A stretch of 40,496 bases of DNA, from positions 1 to 40,496 of the forward strand of contig JAUIDI010000014.1 of assembly GCA_030428705.1 (NCBI GenBank), in the 5' to 3' direction. Source of the stretch: Bacteroidia bacterium (GTDB lineage: Bacteria; Bacteroidota; Bacteroidia; Flavobacteriales; Flavobacteriaceae). Shown in pieces: positions 34,200-40,341 of the stretch (its first letter is position 1; the number at the start of each line of letters is the position of its first letter). The notes beneath the pieces were generated by a model. The model had not been told where the DNA came from. It saw only the letters and a list, made by a program, of their open reading frames with translations, and made no database searches. Both the position numbers and the translations under genes were made by a program.

Positions 34200-34270
34200 T
34201 ATTGCAATTATTGATTACGGATATTGTATTGAAATACGGGGTTTGAAGCAGAGCGAAAAACCGATTAGAC

Positions 34271-34650
34271 CCCTTTAAAGACAAGGCTCCCCCGAGGTGG
34301 GGTTAGCCCCTCCGTCGATGCCGATAGGTCAGGCCGTGCCGTGTGGCCAAAAGGCTTTTGGGAGCTTGCGACCGTATCGGAAAATCGGGAGGGTTCCCCT
34401 GAAAGTGGGAAACCCGATTCTCCGGAAAAGCATTGCCGGCCAGCTCATGGGGCACGGCCTATATTTGCCGTCGATGGAAGGGGCCCCGCCGAGGGAACTG
34501 GAGCCTTGACAATTAATGTGGAGTGCCACCCCTCGAAGTCCTTGCCGTAGAGGGCAAGGATCGCCTTTGGCGGGGCTTTTGCTTTTTCTGCAAAAGGCAT
34601 GACAAAGGCGACACGGAAAGTGCAAGAGGGTAGCGGGCGCGACTTCCGAT
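34271..34650. repeat. Structured non-coding element, copy 1
   Basis: This GC-rich element is homologous to 36216-36596. It is closed by the helix CAAGGCTCC (34282-34290) with GGAGCCTTG (34500-34508). Inside are GGCCGTGCC (34332-34340) pairing with GGCACGGCC (34451-34459), the hairpin CCAAAA-GGC-TTTTGG (34347-34361), and GGGTTCCC with GGGAAACCC around a CTGAAAGT loop (near 34391-34415). Behind the closed domain are TCCTTGCC/GGCAAGGA (34539-34560) and CTTTTGC/GCAAAAG (34576-34596). Compensatory changes against copy 2 support the fold. The element does not match a family I know. It could be an RNA or a single-strand DNA structure; no convincing protein spans it. Confidence 0.85.
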
Positions 34651-34766
34651 TTCTCCCCCGGATCTGGCGTGTGTTTTTGCCTTTTCCGCAAAAACCATGA
34701 CAGTATCCGGACGGCACAAAAAAAGCCCCTGTAAAAGAGGCTTATATATTGCTTGGGGGAGACTTT
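34651..34766. other. Hairpin tail of copy 1 and ssb-operon terminator
   Basis: A perfect 8-bp hairpin GTTTTTGC/GCAAAAAC (34673-34695) is followed by CATGACA, the same trailing motif as after the CTTTTGC hairpins at 34599 and 36546. CCGGATCTGG at 34658-34667 recurs at 38269-38278. A minus-strand terminator (stem 34723-34729 with 34737-34743, then a run of seven Ts) ends the operon of small genes to the right. Confidence 0.65.
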
Positions 34767-35003
34767 CTATCCTTTCAGGGCAATGATGCCCAATAGAACC
34801 GAAATAACCGTTGTGGCTATTCCTATGACCCAAATAAAGGTCTTTAACGTATTCTCCATACGTTCCTCGACCCGTTCCATTCTGTTGATTACTTTATCCA
34901 TATCATTTTCTACTTTATAGTCGATTAAGGCAAAGATAGTTTTTTTCTCGTCCTTGCTGAAATTGGTCTTTCCCATTAACTGGTGTATCTCCGCTAGTTT
35001 CAT
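34767..35003 (-). CDS. Small coiled-coil membrane-anchored protein
   Basis: A 78-residue protein with an N-terminal helical part (MKLAEIHQLMGKTNF), a coiled coil (MDKVINRMERVEERMENTLK) and a C-terminal transmembrane helix (residues 56-76). The arrangement resembles small phage or plasmid hemolysin XhlA-like proteins. It is last in the ssb-side operon and has a terminator directly after it. Function not known. Confidence 0.65.
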   Translation of the reverse strand: MKLAEIHQLMGKTNFSKDEKKTIFALIDYKVENDMDKVINRMERVEERMENTLKTFIWVIGIATTVISVLLGIIALKG

Positions 35004-35020
35004 ATCATCATGTTTTAAGG

Positions 35021-35383
35021 TTAGTACTCGCTAGGGAGCAAAAGGGTTCCGTTCGTATAATAAAAAGCAATCACGTCCAAAGGGAAATCGGTGTACCGAT
35101 ATTCGTGTACGTGCAATAACTTTCCGTTGCCGTCCGTGTATTCCAAAGTGCCTTTCTCATTGTCGCAAGACAACTGGACTTTGATAAATTCCGATTTTTC
35201 CTTTAGCGCATCACATTGGATGCTCACATCGGAAACCAACCAATGGGCGTTGCACGAATCAATGACGTATTGAGCGCCATCCGTCCAGATGACGTTGCAC
35301 AATGGATGCTTATAAAAATTCTCCGTTCCGTGGAACTGTGCCAAGTTCTCACGTATCTCCTGTGGGCTTAAAGTAGTTTCCAT
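35021..35383 (-). CDS. DUF6876-like protein
   Basis: The 120-residue protein reads FHGTENFYKHPL then WTDGAQYVIDSCNAHWLVSDVSI, which matches the small DUF6876-type proteins often found on plasmids and integrative elements with ardC-like and ssb genes. No enzymatic motif is visible. It overlaps the 75-residue gene by 16 bases. The role is unknown; the context suggests plasmid establishment. Confidence 0.75.
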   Translation of the reverse strand: METTLSPQEIRENLAQFHGTENFYKHPLCNVIWTDGAQYVIDSCNAHWLVSDVSIQCDALKEKSEFIKVQLSCDNEKGTLEYTDGNGKLLHVHEYRYTDFPLDVIAFYYTNGTLLLPSEY

Positions 35384-35595
35384 AGTCTCTTACGTGCTTT
35401 TACAAGGGTTTCGGAAATAAAAAAGGAAGGTCTTTTCGGTGGCTCAATGACCTGGGCATCGATAACGTGGATTTGCTCGACCCCGTTGGCCTTGGTTCGT
35501 TCCACTACAACATCTGTTGGGAGTATGGTGGTATAGGAATCCTTTTTCTTTTCAAAGGAAAGCCCACGGCTATTTTGACTATTTTTGTCTCTCAT
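35368..35595 (-). CDS. 75-residue hypothetical protein
   Basis: A basic protein with VIDAQVIEPPKRPSFFISET in the C-terminal half. It begins 27 bases beyond the terminator that follows ssb and overlaps the DUF6876-like gene. The leader includes AACCTTAACAGTTAT, also present at the ssb start. No family recognised. Confidence 0.58.
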   Translation of the reverse strand: MRDKNSQNSRGLSFEKKKDSYTTILPTDVVVERTKANGVEQIHVIDAQVIEPPKRPSFFISETLVKARKRLWKLL

Positions 35596-35622
35596 GATTA
35601 TAACTGTTAAGGTTATGATTTA

Positions 35623-35659
35623 AAAAAGGGCGAAAGAGTTGAAAGGCTTCGCCCTTTTT
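35623..35659 (-). terminator. Strong terminator or attenuator after ssb
   Basis: Arms AAAAAGGGCGAA (35623-35634) and TTCGCCCTTTTT (35648-35659) are perfectly complementary over 12 bp with a 13-base loop and give a T-run on both strands. Because the next small gene starts only 27 bases later, it may act as an attenuator limiting read-through from ssb. Confidence 0.8.
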
Positions 35660-35671
35660 ACTGCATCAATC

Positions 35672-36055
35672 CTATTCTTCTTCCGTGGTTTGATTGGTGG
35701 ATGCATCACCATTGGTTGCTGACTTCCTACCGCCGAACATCACGATTTCATCCGCTTTGACTTCGGTAATGCTTCTTTTGATGCCCTCTTTGTCCTCGTA
35801 GGTTCTGTGGGTCAATTTGCCAGTTACACAAACTTCGCTTCCCTTTTGAAGATAGTTCTCTACCACGTTCACACGCTTGCCCCAAACGACTATATTGTGC
35901 CATTCGGTCTGTGTAATCGCCTCACCGTTGTTATTGGTGTAGGTTTCATTTGTAGCCAATGAAAATTTCGCATTTTTACTGCCACTTTCAAAGGTCATGA
36001 TTTCGGGGTCTTTGCCAAGATTCCCGATTAACGTTACTTGATTTTTGATACTCAT
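35672..36055 (-). CDS. ssb: Single-stranded DNA-binding protein
   Basis: The 127-residue protein has a complete OB-fold: VTLIGNLGKDPEI (8-20), KFSLATNE, EWHNIVVWGKR and GSEVCVTGKLTHRTYEDK. The C-terminal tail is short and ends TNQTTEEE; it lacks the acidic D-D-D-I-P-F type tip that recruits partner proteins in chromosomal SSB. Plasmid SSB proteins coat incoming single strands during conjugation. It is expressed from the second copy of the 58-bp promoter segment, downstream of the second structured element. Confidence 0.94.
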   Translation of the reverse strand: MSIKNQVTLIGNLGKDPEIMTFESGSKNAKFSLATNETYTNNNGEAITQTEWHNIVVWGKRVNVVENYLQKGSEVCVTGKLTHRTYEDKEGIKRSITEVKADEIVMFGGRKSATNGDASTNQTTEEE

Positions 36056-36099
36056 AACTGTTAAGGTTTTAAAGGATTAATACTTGTTTTAATACCTAT

Positions 36100-36158
36100 A
36101 CAATATACGCAATAAATGTAATAAATGCAAGCATTGTTTACTTTGTTTACATTGTTTT
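36100..36158 (-). promoter_or_regulatory. ssb promoter segment, copy 2 of the 58-bp repeat
   Basis: The segment 36101-36158 equals the parB promoter copy except for one base. On the minus strand TTG (36130-36128) and TATATTGT (36107-36100) lie 20 bases apart, the same geometry as for parB. The ssb ATG is at 36055, so the leader is about 40 bases long. Shared operators imply that parB and ssb are switched on together. Confidence 0.75.
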
Positions 36159-36173
36159 CTTATCTTCTTTTTC

Positions 36174-36208
36174 TATCATAAATATCTGTTTTATAGATAT
36201 TTATGATA
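36174..36208. promoter_or_regulatory. 14-bp perfect inverted repeat upstream of ssb
   Basis: TATCATAAATATCT (36174-36187) and AGATATTTATGATA (36195-36208) are exactly complementary with a GTTTTAT loop. It has no counterpart at the parB copy. It could be an operator or a barrier between the structured element and the promoter. Confidence 0.65.
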
Positions 36209-36215
36209 TATCAGA

Positions 36216-36596
36216 GCCCTTAAAGATGTTGGGTTTCTCCGAGGTGGAGTCATCGCCCCCGTCGATGCCAAACCAACTGACCGTGCGAGTGGCCAAAAGG
36301 CTTTTGGAAGCTTGCGACCGTATCGGAAAATCGGGAGGGTTCCCCTGAAAGTGGGAAACCCTATTTTCCGAAAAAGCATTGCCGGCCAACTCATTTTGCA
36401 CGGGCTATCTTTGCCGTCGATGGGAGAGGCTTCGCCGAGGGAACAGAAACCCAACTGCAATTATCTGGAGGGCGCCCCCATGAAGTTCTTGCCCTGTACG
36501 GCAAGAATTAATCATTGGCGGGGCTTTTGCTTTTTCGCAAAAGGCATGACAATGACAACACTTTGTGCAAATGGATAAGGGTGCCCGACTTCCGAT
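36216..36596. repeat. Structured non-coding element, copy 2
   Basis: The second copy of the element at 34271. The closing helix here is GTTGGGTTTCT (36228-36238) with AGAAACCCAAC (36445-36455), 11 perfect pairs unrelated in sequence to the copy 1 helix. CCGTGC (36281-36286) pairs with GCACGG (36398-36403). CGGAAAAT pairs with ATTTTCCG around the conserved GGGTTCCC hairpin. TTCTTGCC/GGCAAGAA (36486-36507) carries the T-A replacement of a C-G pair in copy 1. CTTTTGC/GCAAAAG (36524-36543) is followed by CATGACA. The central 36291-36360 stretch is almost unchanged from copy 1. Confidence 0.85.
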
Positions 36597-36900
36597 TAGG
36601 GTACGCTCCCAAAGGTGGAAAGGAATACTCGTTCTTGAATACCGATAGTTGTACATCCCTGTTTCATCCAGCCCTAGAGGGTACTACATTGCCACTTACC
36701 ATAACATCCTTTTTGATACGTCAACATAATTCCTATGCAAAGGTCTGGACGGTGCAAAACGGCACTACCATATGACAAAAATTTTCGTCCTATCGGGAAA
36801 ATTTTGGCTTCGGTCGCAAGCTTCCCATACGGGGCCAATTGCCCCCTGTGTCCTTGTCCTCTCTGGCATGTAATTAATGTTTAATCAAAAATTTAGCGTT
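36597..36900. other. Intergenic tail of copy 2, no gene
   Basis: No gene is supported here. GGTACGCTC at 36600-36608 recurs at 38277-38285. AAAATTTTC (36778-36786) pairs with GAAAATTTT (36797-36805), and GGGGC/GCCCC (36831-36845) forms a small hairpin. The last 35 bases before the next start are AT-rich and could contain its promoter, but no clear boxes are seen. Confidence 0.5.
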
Positions 36901-37104
36901 ATGTCCAAAGTAAAGTACAATGTAGCACAGACCATCGGGAGCTTTAAAAATGAAGCAGGAGAGAAAAAGTACAACTACCTAAACTTAGGGGTAGTCATCG
37001 AAAAAGAGAATGGCCACCTTTCCCTGAAGTTGAACGCCCTACCACTTCCCAACGAAAAAGGGGAAGTCTGGGTCAACCTTTATCCCGTAGAACGGGAGTA
37101 TTGA
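36901..37104 (+). CDS. Small conserved plasmid/ICE protein
   Basis: The 67-residue protein MSKVKYNVAQTIGSFKNEAG continues with a LNLGVVIEKENGHLSLKLNALPLP segment. It resembles the short proteins from proteobacterial and Bacteroidota mobile elements that have a single beta-sheet domain ending in LxALPL. Function unknown. An upstream in-frame ATG at 36877 is less likely. It is a rare plus-strand gene in this region and ends before a strong terminator. Confidence 0.72.
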   Translation: MSKVKYNVAQTIGSFKNEAGEKKYNYLNLGVVIEKENGHLSLKLNALPLPNEKGEVWVNLYPVEREY

Positions 37105-37115
37105 ACAATGGCCAC

Positions 37116-37139
37116 AAGCCCCATCACGGGGCTTTTTTT
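37116..37139 (+). terminator. Terminator after the 67-residue gene
   Basis: AAGCCCC (37116-37122) and GGGGCTT (37128-37134) form a 7-bp stem with a 5-base loop followed by seven Ts. The converging minus-strand gene ends 10 bases further on. Confidence 0.85.
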
Positions 37140-37148
37140 ATGCTCCAA

Positions 37149-37937
37149 TCAAAACAGGCTGATTTGGTTGGTCTTTGAGTCCACAATAACGTCTGCCACT
37201 TCCTGAATGGGGCTTTTGGTTTTCCCTAAAGATTGTGCTGGCACTTTCTTGGGTTTAGGAAGGCCCAATTTCACCCTTATGTAATCATAGGCATGGTTCA
37301 CATTGTCCACAAATTCGATTTGGGGTACGCCCTGAAGTGTAAGCCATCGGTTCACGATAAATGCTCCCCTGAAGCTCTTACCTGCAATCAGGCCATTATC
37401 GCAAATTATGATGCCGTGGATGCCGTGGTACATTAGGTTAAGGGCGCTCATCCGTGCACAGGTAAAGTCGATATCGATAAGGCTGTGGAACATGCCAGGT
37501 TTTACGCTGTTACTGGCCAACGAAAATCGGGCCGAACCCGAGCATGGGTCGTTAAAGTTTTGGGCCTCATTGTCAAGGGTGAGCTGTGCCATGAGCTGGC
37601 ATACGTGAAGTGGGGTGAAGAACTGGGCAAAATGTTTGTTGGTAAGACTGTTGGCCTCGTAAAATGTTCCAAAGACATCATAAAAATCATTGTCCGAAAC
37701 TATCATCCTGTCCAAGATGTGTATGGTCTCATGGATGAGCTGTCCGAACAATTGCCGTTCCTTCTCGCTGTACTTCTTTCGGATGGCCATAAGGTCCATT
37801 TTGTAATCGAACGACCAGGCATTGATGGAAAGGTCCAGAAAATCCTGAAAGATGTAATACGTGCCATGCCTGCGTGAAAGCGAATCGAAGATGTTGCCGA
37901 ACTTTTTCAGTTCCTCTGGCAGTCTGTTTTTAGCCAT
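37149..37937 (-). CDS. N6-methylase-like protein without a catalytic NPPY/F motif
   Basis: From ATG 37937 the product has 262 residues. It has the HsdM-like segments FAQFFTPLHVCQLMAQL and the SAM motif I FNDPCSGSARF near residues 130-140. At the place where N6-adenine methylases carry NPPY/F, the reading instead runs GIHGIIICDNGLIAG, so no catalytic motif is visible. It may be an inactive decoy, a SAM-binding protein or a divergent enzyme. Upstream in-frame ATGs at 37964 and 37973 are less likely because a 9-bp hairpin occupies that DNA. It occupies the region where plasmids often carry anti-restriction genes. Confidence 0.75.
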   Translation of the reverse strand: MAKNRLPEELKKFGNIFDSLSRRHGTYYIFQDFLDLSINAWSFDYKMDLMAIRKKYSEKERQLFGQLIHETIHILDRMIVSDNDFYDVFGTFYEANSLTNKHFAQFFTPLHVCQLMAQLTLDNEAQNFNDPCSGSARFSLASNSVKPGMFHSLIDIDFTCARMSALNLMYHGIHGIIICDNGLIAGKSFRGAFIVNRWLTLQGVPQIEFVDNVNHAYDYIRVKLGLPKPKKVPAQSLGKTKSPIQEVADVIVDSKTNQISLF

Positions 37938-37944
37938 AATTTTT

Positions 37945-37985
37945 GTGTAAGGGTTACTACTCATTTTTCTCATCGGCCCTTACAC
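37945..37985 (-). promoter_or_regulatory. 9-bp hairpin in the leader of the methylase-like gene
   Basis: GTGTAAGGG (37945-37953) and CCCTTACAC (37977-37985) are perfectly complementary with a 23-base loop. In the leftward transcript the hairpin ends 7 bases before the ATG, so it could control ribosome access; as DNA it could be an operator. Confidence 0.5.
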
Positions 37986-38534
37986 GGCCACAAGGTCCAC
38001 AAAACCATGAGGCACGAAATGGTGTGTGGTTCTGTGGTCGTCCCTTTGCTTGTGGAAAAATGGGGATGGTACTCAACCGCTCGAAGGATAGGGCAGGGGC
38101 AAGGCAAGTGCATCACTTTTGGAGTTCCCCCGTGAGGATCCACGACCTTTATGGATGTGGCCATGGGGGGAGTGGTCCCACGATGGGGGAACGGAGAAAC
38201 GTTATGCTCTTGTGCGCGGTTCTGAGGGTGTTGGTGCTTTTGAAGGCGGTAGGACTTCCGAATGCGTACCGGATCTGGTACGCTCGGAGTGTCCGGGAGA
38301 CGAAAAAGTGCCAACTCCCGCAGGAACATGGGAAGTGCTACTCGGACAGGATTCTTGCGGAATGCTTGTATGACCTTTCTTCCCGTATTCGGGGTGCATC
38401 AGGGATAGAGCGTAAATCCATTTTATGGGGTTCCTAGCGTGTTTTGCATGAGGAAGCGACCAAGAAGCTACCGCAAGGCTTAAAACCGCTTAGAACGGCT
38501 CAAAATGATTGTAGGGATAGCCCGCTAGGATGCC
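37986..38534. other. GC-rich structured non-coding region, possible third element
   Basis: No convincing gene is seen. The stretch contains GTTCCCCC (38124-38131) pairing with GGGGGAAC (38185-38192), and a 43-base hairpin with segments GGAC/GTCC, CCGA/TCGG and GCGTACC/GGTACGC (38252-38294). Further, CGGGAG/CTCCCG lies near 38293-38320, and CCTAGCG/CGCTAGG flanks the last 90 bases. GACTTCCGA plus CCGGATCTGG also occur in copy 1, and GACTTCCGA plus GGTACGCTC in copy 2. It is therefore a candidate divergent relative of the duplicated element. Confidence 0.5.
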
Positions 38535-38828
38535 CTAAATCTTTTTCACGACAGTATTTCGGTACTCTTCTTTTACGACCTCGTATAGCTCCCCCAAACG
38601 CCTGTGGAAATCAACGGTCATTTCAAAGGTAAAATCCTTAAAGCCCACTTCCAGCATTTCCCCCGTCCTAATCCTGCCTCTGACCAAAAAGACCTCTGGC
38701 CTGTTGTTGAGCTCCGTATCCAACATCTGCTCATAGGGCTGGGCGGCGAAAGCAAGTATGTTCGTAATCGGGTTCATAGAAAAAATCACCCTGAAACCGA
38801 TTTCCCGATATTCTCTTTTGTACTCCAT
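38535..38828 (-). CDS. Small hypothetical protein
   Basis: From ATG 38828 the product is 97 residues (MEYKREYREIGFRVIFSMNP). It mixes predicted strands with a C-terminal helix (RRLGELYEVVKEEYRN) and no cysteines or membrane segment. A Met six codons earlier is possible. It precedes the structured region on the minus strand. No family recognised. Confidence 0.55.
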   Translation of the reverse strand: MEYKREYREIGFRVIFSMNPITNILAFAAQPYEQMLDTELNNRPEVFLVRGRIRTGEMLEVGFKDFTFEMTVDFHRRLGELYEVVKEEYRNTVVKKI

Positions 38829-38966
38829 TTGCCATATCCAAAGCATCTTTTAGGGTCGGGGATGTTCACCAAATCTAGGGCGTTGGCCCCAAACGTCAAT
38901 TTCTCGGGTTCATTGCCCATTGTGGCCAGCCCTCTTGTATCGCTTCAAATCCCAAAAACCCACAAG

Positions 38967-39071
38967 ATGAAAAACTTTGAAATTATTTTAAACGTAGGAG
39001 AAGACCGCGCAAATTGCATTGAAATAGACGAACCGAAGGATTTTATCGTTGTCGATTACGAATTCCTTTGA
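38967..39071 (+). CDS. 34-residue acidic micro-protein (tentative)
   Basis: ATG 38967 opens MKNFEIILNVGEDRANCIEI and stops at 39071. The composition is acidic with alternating hydrophobic residues. Support is limited to a plausible composition and a strong terminator 50 bases downstream. Nothing else is recognisable between 38829 and 39301 apart from that terminator and an AT-rich leader. Confidence 0.35.
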   Translation: MKNFEIILNVGEDRANCIEIDEPKDFIVVDYEFL

Positions 39072-39120
39072 AATCGTGTAGTTTACCAGCAGAATCGGAC
39101 AGTTTACTAAAATCTGGATT

Positions 39121-39147
39121 CAAAGGACACTCAAAGAGTGTCCTTTG
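39121..39147. terminator. 12-bp perfect hairpin terminator
   Basis: CAAAGGACACTC (39121-39132) and GAGTGTCCTTTG (39136-39147) are separated by AAA. It probably insulates the plasmid functions on the left from the cargo genes on the right. Confidence 0.75.
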
Positions 39148-39301
39148 TTGTACTTTAGTGACAGATTTGAAGTTATATAAAAGTAAGAATCTACGTTAAA
39201 TTCTGTTAATATAAGTTGTAGAAGTAAAGCTGATGTAAGGTCAAAAAAGCAAAACGGCTAGGTAAATTTGGGTAGTTATTAACCCTATAATTTATTTAGT
39301 T

Positions 39302-39460
39302 ATGAAAGTACAAAAAGCTATTTGTGCCCTCGCCGTATTGTTCACCTTTGCAGTATTCACTTCTTGCGAAAAAAGCGATTTAGCGGAAGAAGAATCATTG
39401 ATTAATGCAACCGAGGAACAAGCAATCGACGGTAAGGAAATCAAAAATCAGGATACCTGA
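39302..39460 (+). CDS. 52-residue lipoprotein or secreted peptide precursor
   Basis: The frame ATG 39302 to TGA 39460 gives MKVQKAICALAVLFTFAVFT, then Ser-Cys, a type II signal peptide with the lipid cysteine at residue 22. After it comes an acidic tail (EKSDLAEEESLI) and a short C-terminus EQAIDGKEIKNQDT. I have seen comparable short Bacteroidota lipoproteins with an AID-K ending near membrane or regulatory genes, but cannot name a family. Its last 56 bases overlap the start of the membrane protein gene in another frame, a hint of translational coupling. Confidence 0.65.
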   Translation: MKVQKAICALAVLFTFAVFTSCEKSDLAEEESLINATEEQAIDGKEIKNQDT

Positions 39461-40331
39461 TACATTTTGGGTGGCGTTGGCCATCATAGGATTGTCAACG
39501 CTTCCCTATTTGCATGATTTTATTACAAATTCCGATGGGCTCAAATCATGGGTTCCAGTACTCGGAATAGAATCTCTATTGTCCGATTCTGAAGGAAACG
39601 TATTAGGTTTTTCCACCTATCGGGTGTTCCTCTATACGTTGTTGATTTTCTTGTTTGCGACTATTGGATGGGCGGGATGGTACCAGAATGCTAAGGATAA
39701 ATTCTACGGGAGTGCTTTACTATTGGCAATGTCCTCTGGATTATATCACGTTTTCTTGATTGTTTTTGAGTTAAGGAGAACTGTTTGGAATGAACCTGTT
39801 CCAAAAGTGGTTCTGCTGTCATTGATTTTCGTTGTTCTTGGATATTTTTCAATAAAAAAGAATGGTTTGGGCATCAAGAAAGTACTCTCTTGGTTTATTC
39901 TCTTTTTTATGGCCGTATTGCCATTTTTCCACGACATTATTACAGACAGAATGGGTGATTTAAGGCCGTGGGTCCCAAATTTTGGCATTGAGGCCATGCT
40001 GACGGATTCCGAGGGGTATGTTCGTGGGTTGGGCAATTATAGGATTCTTGTGTACTTGTTCTGTATTTACCTGTTTTCACATTTGGGTTGGATAGGTTGG
40101 TTTTTCGATGCCAGGGGCAGAAAGTTTCGTCCGTTCCTCATGGTTCCCGCTGCGCTCAGTTTTTATCAAGTGGTGATCATTGCCATGTCATGGCGCGAAA
40201 CGGAGTTCAATAGCCCAAATATCAAACTGTATATCACCATAGGCCTAAGCGTTCTGCTGGCCATCAACTTCTATTATAACAACAAGGTTTCCCCCAAAGC
40301 GAGCATAGTAACTGAAAATGAACAATCATAA
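39405..40331 (+). CDS. Internally duplicated eight-helix membrane protein
   Basis: The 308-residue protein consists of two homologous halves of about 145 residues, each with four hydrophobic helices. Matching landmarks are LPYLHDFIT / LPFFHDIIT, SWVPVLGIESLLSDSEG / PWVPNFGIEAMLTDSEG, and FATIGWAGW / FSHLGWIGW. The soluble loop with WVP..GIE..L.DSEG is conserved between halves. No known transporter or enzyme motif is seen. The start at 39405 overlaps the lipoprotein gene; the first hydrophobic helix begins near residue 21, so the first 15 residues are uncertain. Confidence 0.75.
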   Translation: MQPRNKQSTVRKSKIRIPDTFWVALAIIGLSTLPYLHDFITNSDGLKSWVPVLGIESLLSDSEGNVLGFSTYRVFLYTLLIFLFATIGWAGWYQNAKDKFYGSALLLAMSSGLYHVFLIVFELRRTVWNEPVPKVVLLSLIFVVLGYFSIKKNGLGIKKVLSWFILFFMAVLPFFHDIITDRMGDLRPWVPNFGIEAMLTDSEGYVRGLGNYRILVYLFCIYLFSHLGWIGWFFDARGRKFRPFLMVPAALSFYQVVIIAMSWRETEFNSPNIKLYITIGLSVLLAINFYYNNKVSPKASIVTENEQS

Positions 40332-40341
40332 CCATTAGAAA

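Noticed and set aside
34329-34833. Several overlapping minus-strand frames in the structured element of copy 1
   Set aside because: They have low-quality, Arg/Pro-rich compositions, and outside one short stretch are not conserved in copy 2, whereas base pairing is.
38433-38534. An IncP-like nic site suggested by GGGCATCCTAGC (minus strand) near 38530
   Set aside because: It matches only part of the RP4-type nic consensus and lies far from the relaxase genes; the hairpin array at 18.3-18.6 kb is a better oriT.
38604-39071. A 155-residue plus-strand frame opposite the 97-residue gene
   Set aside because: The first two thirds lie antisense to a better minus-strand gene and have a His/Pro-rich shadow-like composition; only the last 34 codons from 38967 are considered.
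20743-39252. A 16-base shared sequence AAGGTCAAAAAAGCAA at 20743 and 39237
   Set aside because: It is A-rich with no conserved distance to the nearby TAnnTTTG boxes, so a shared promoter or recombination site is not supported.
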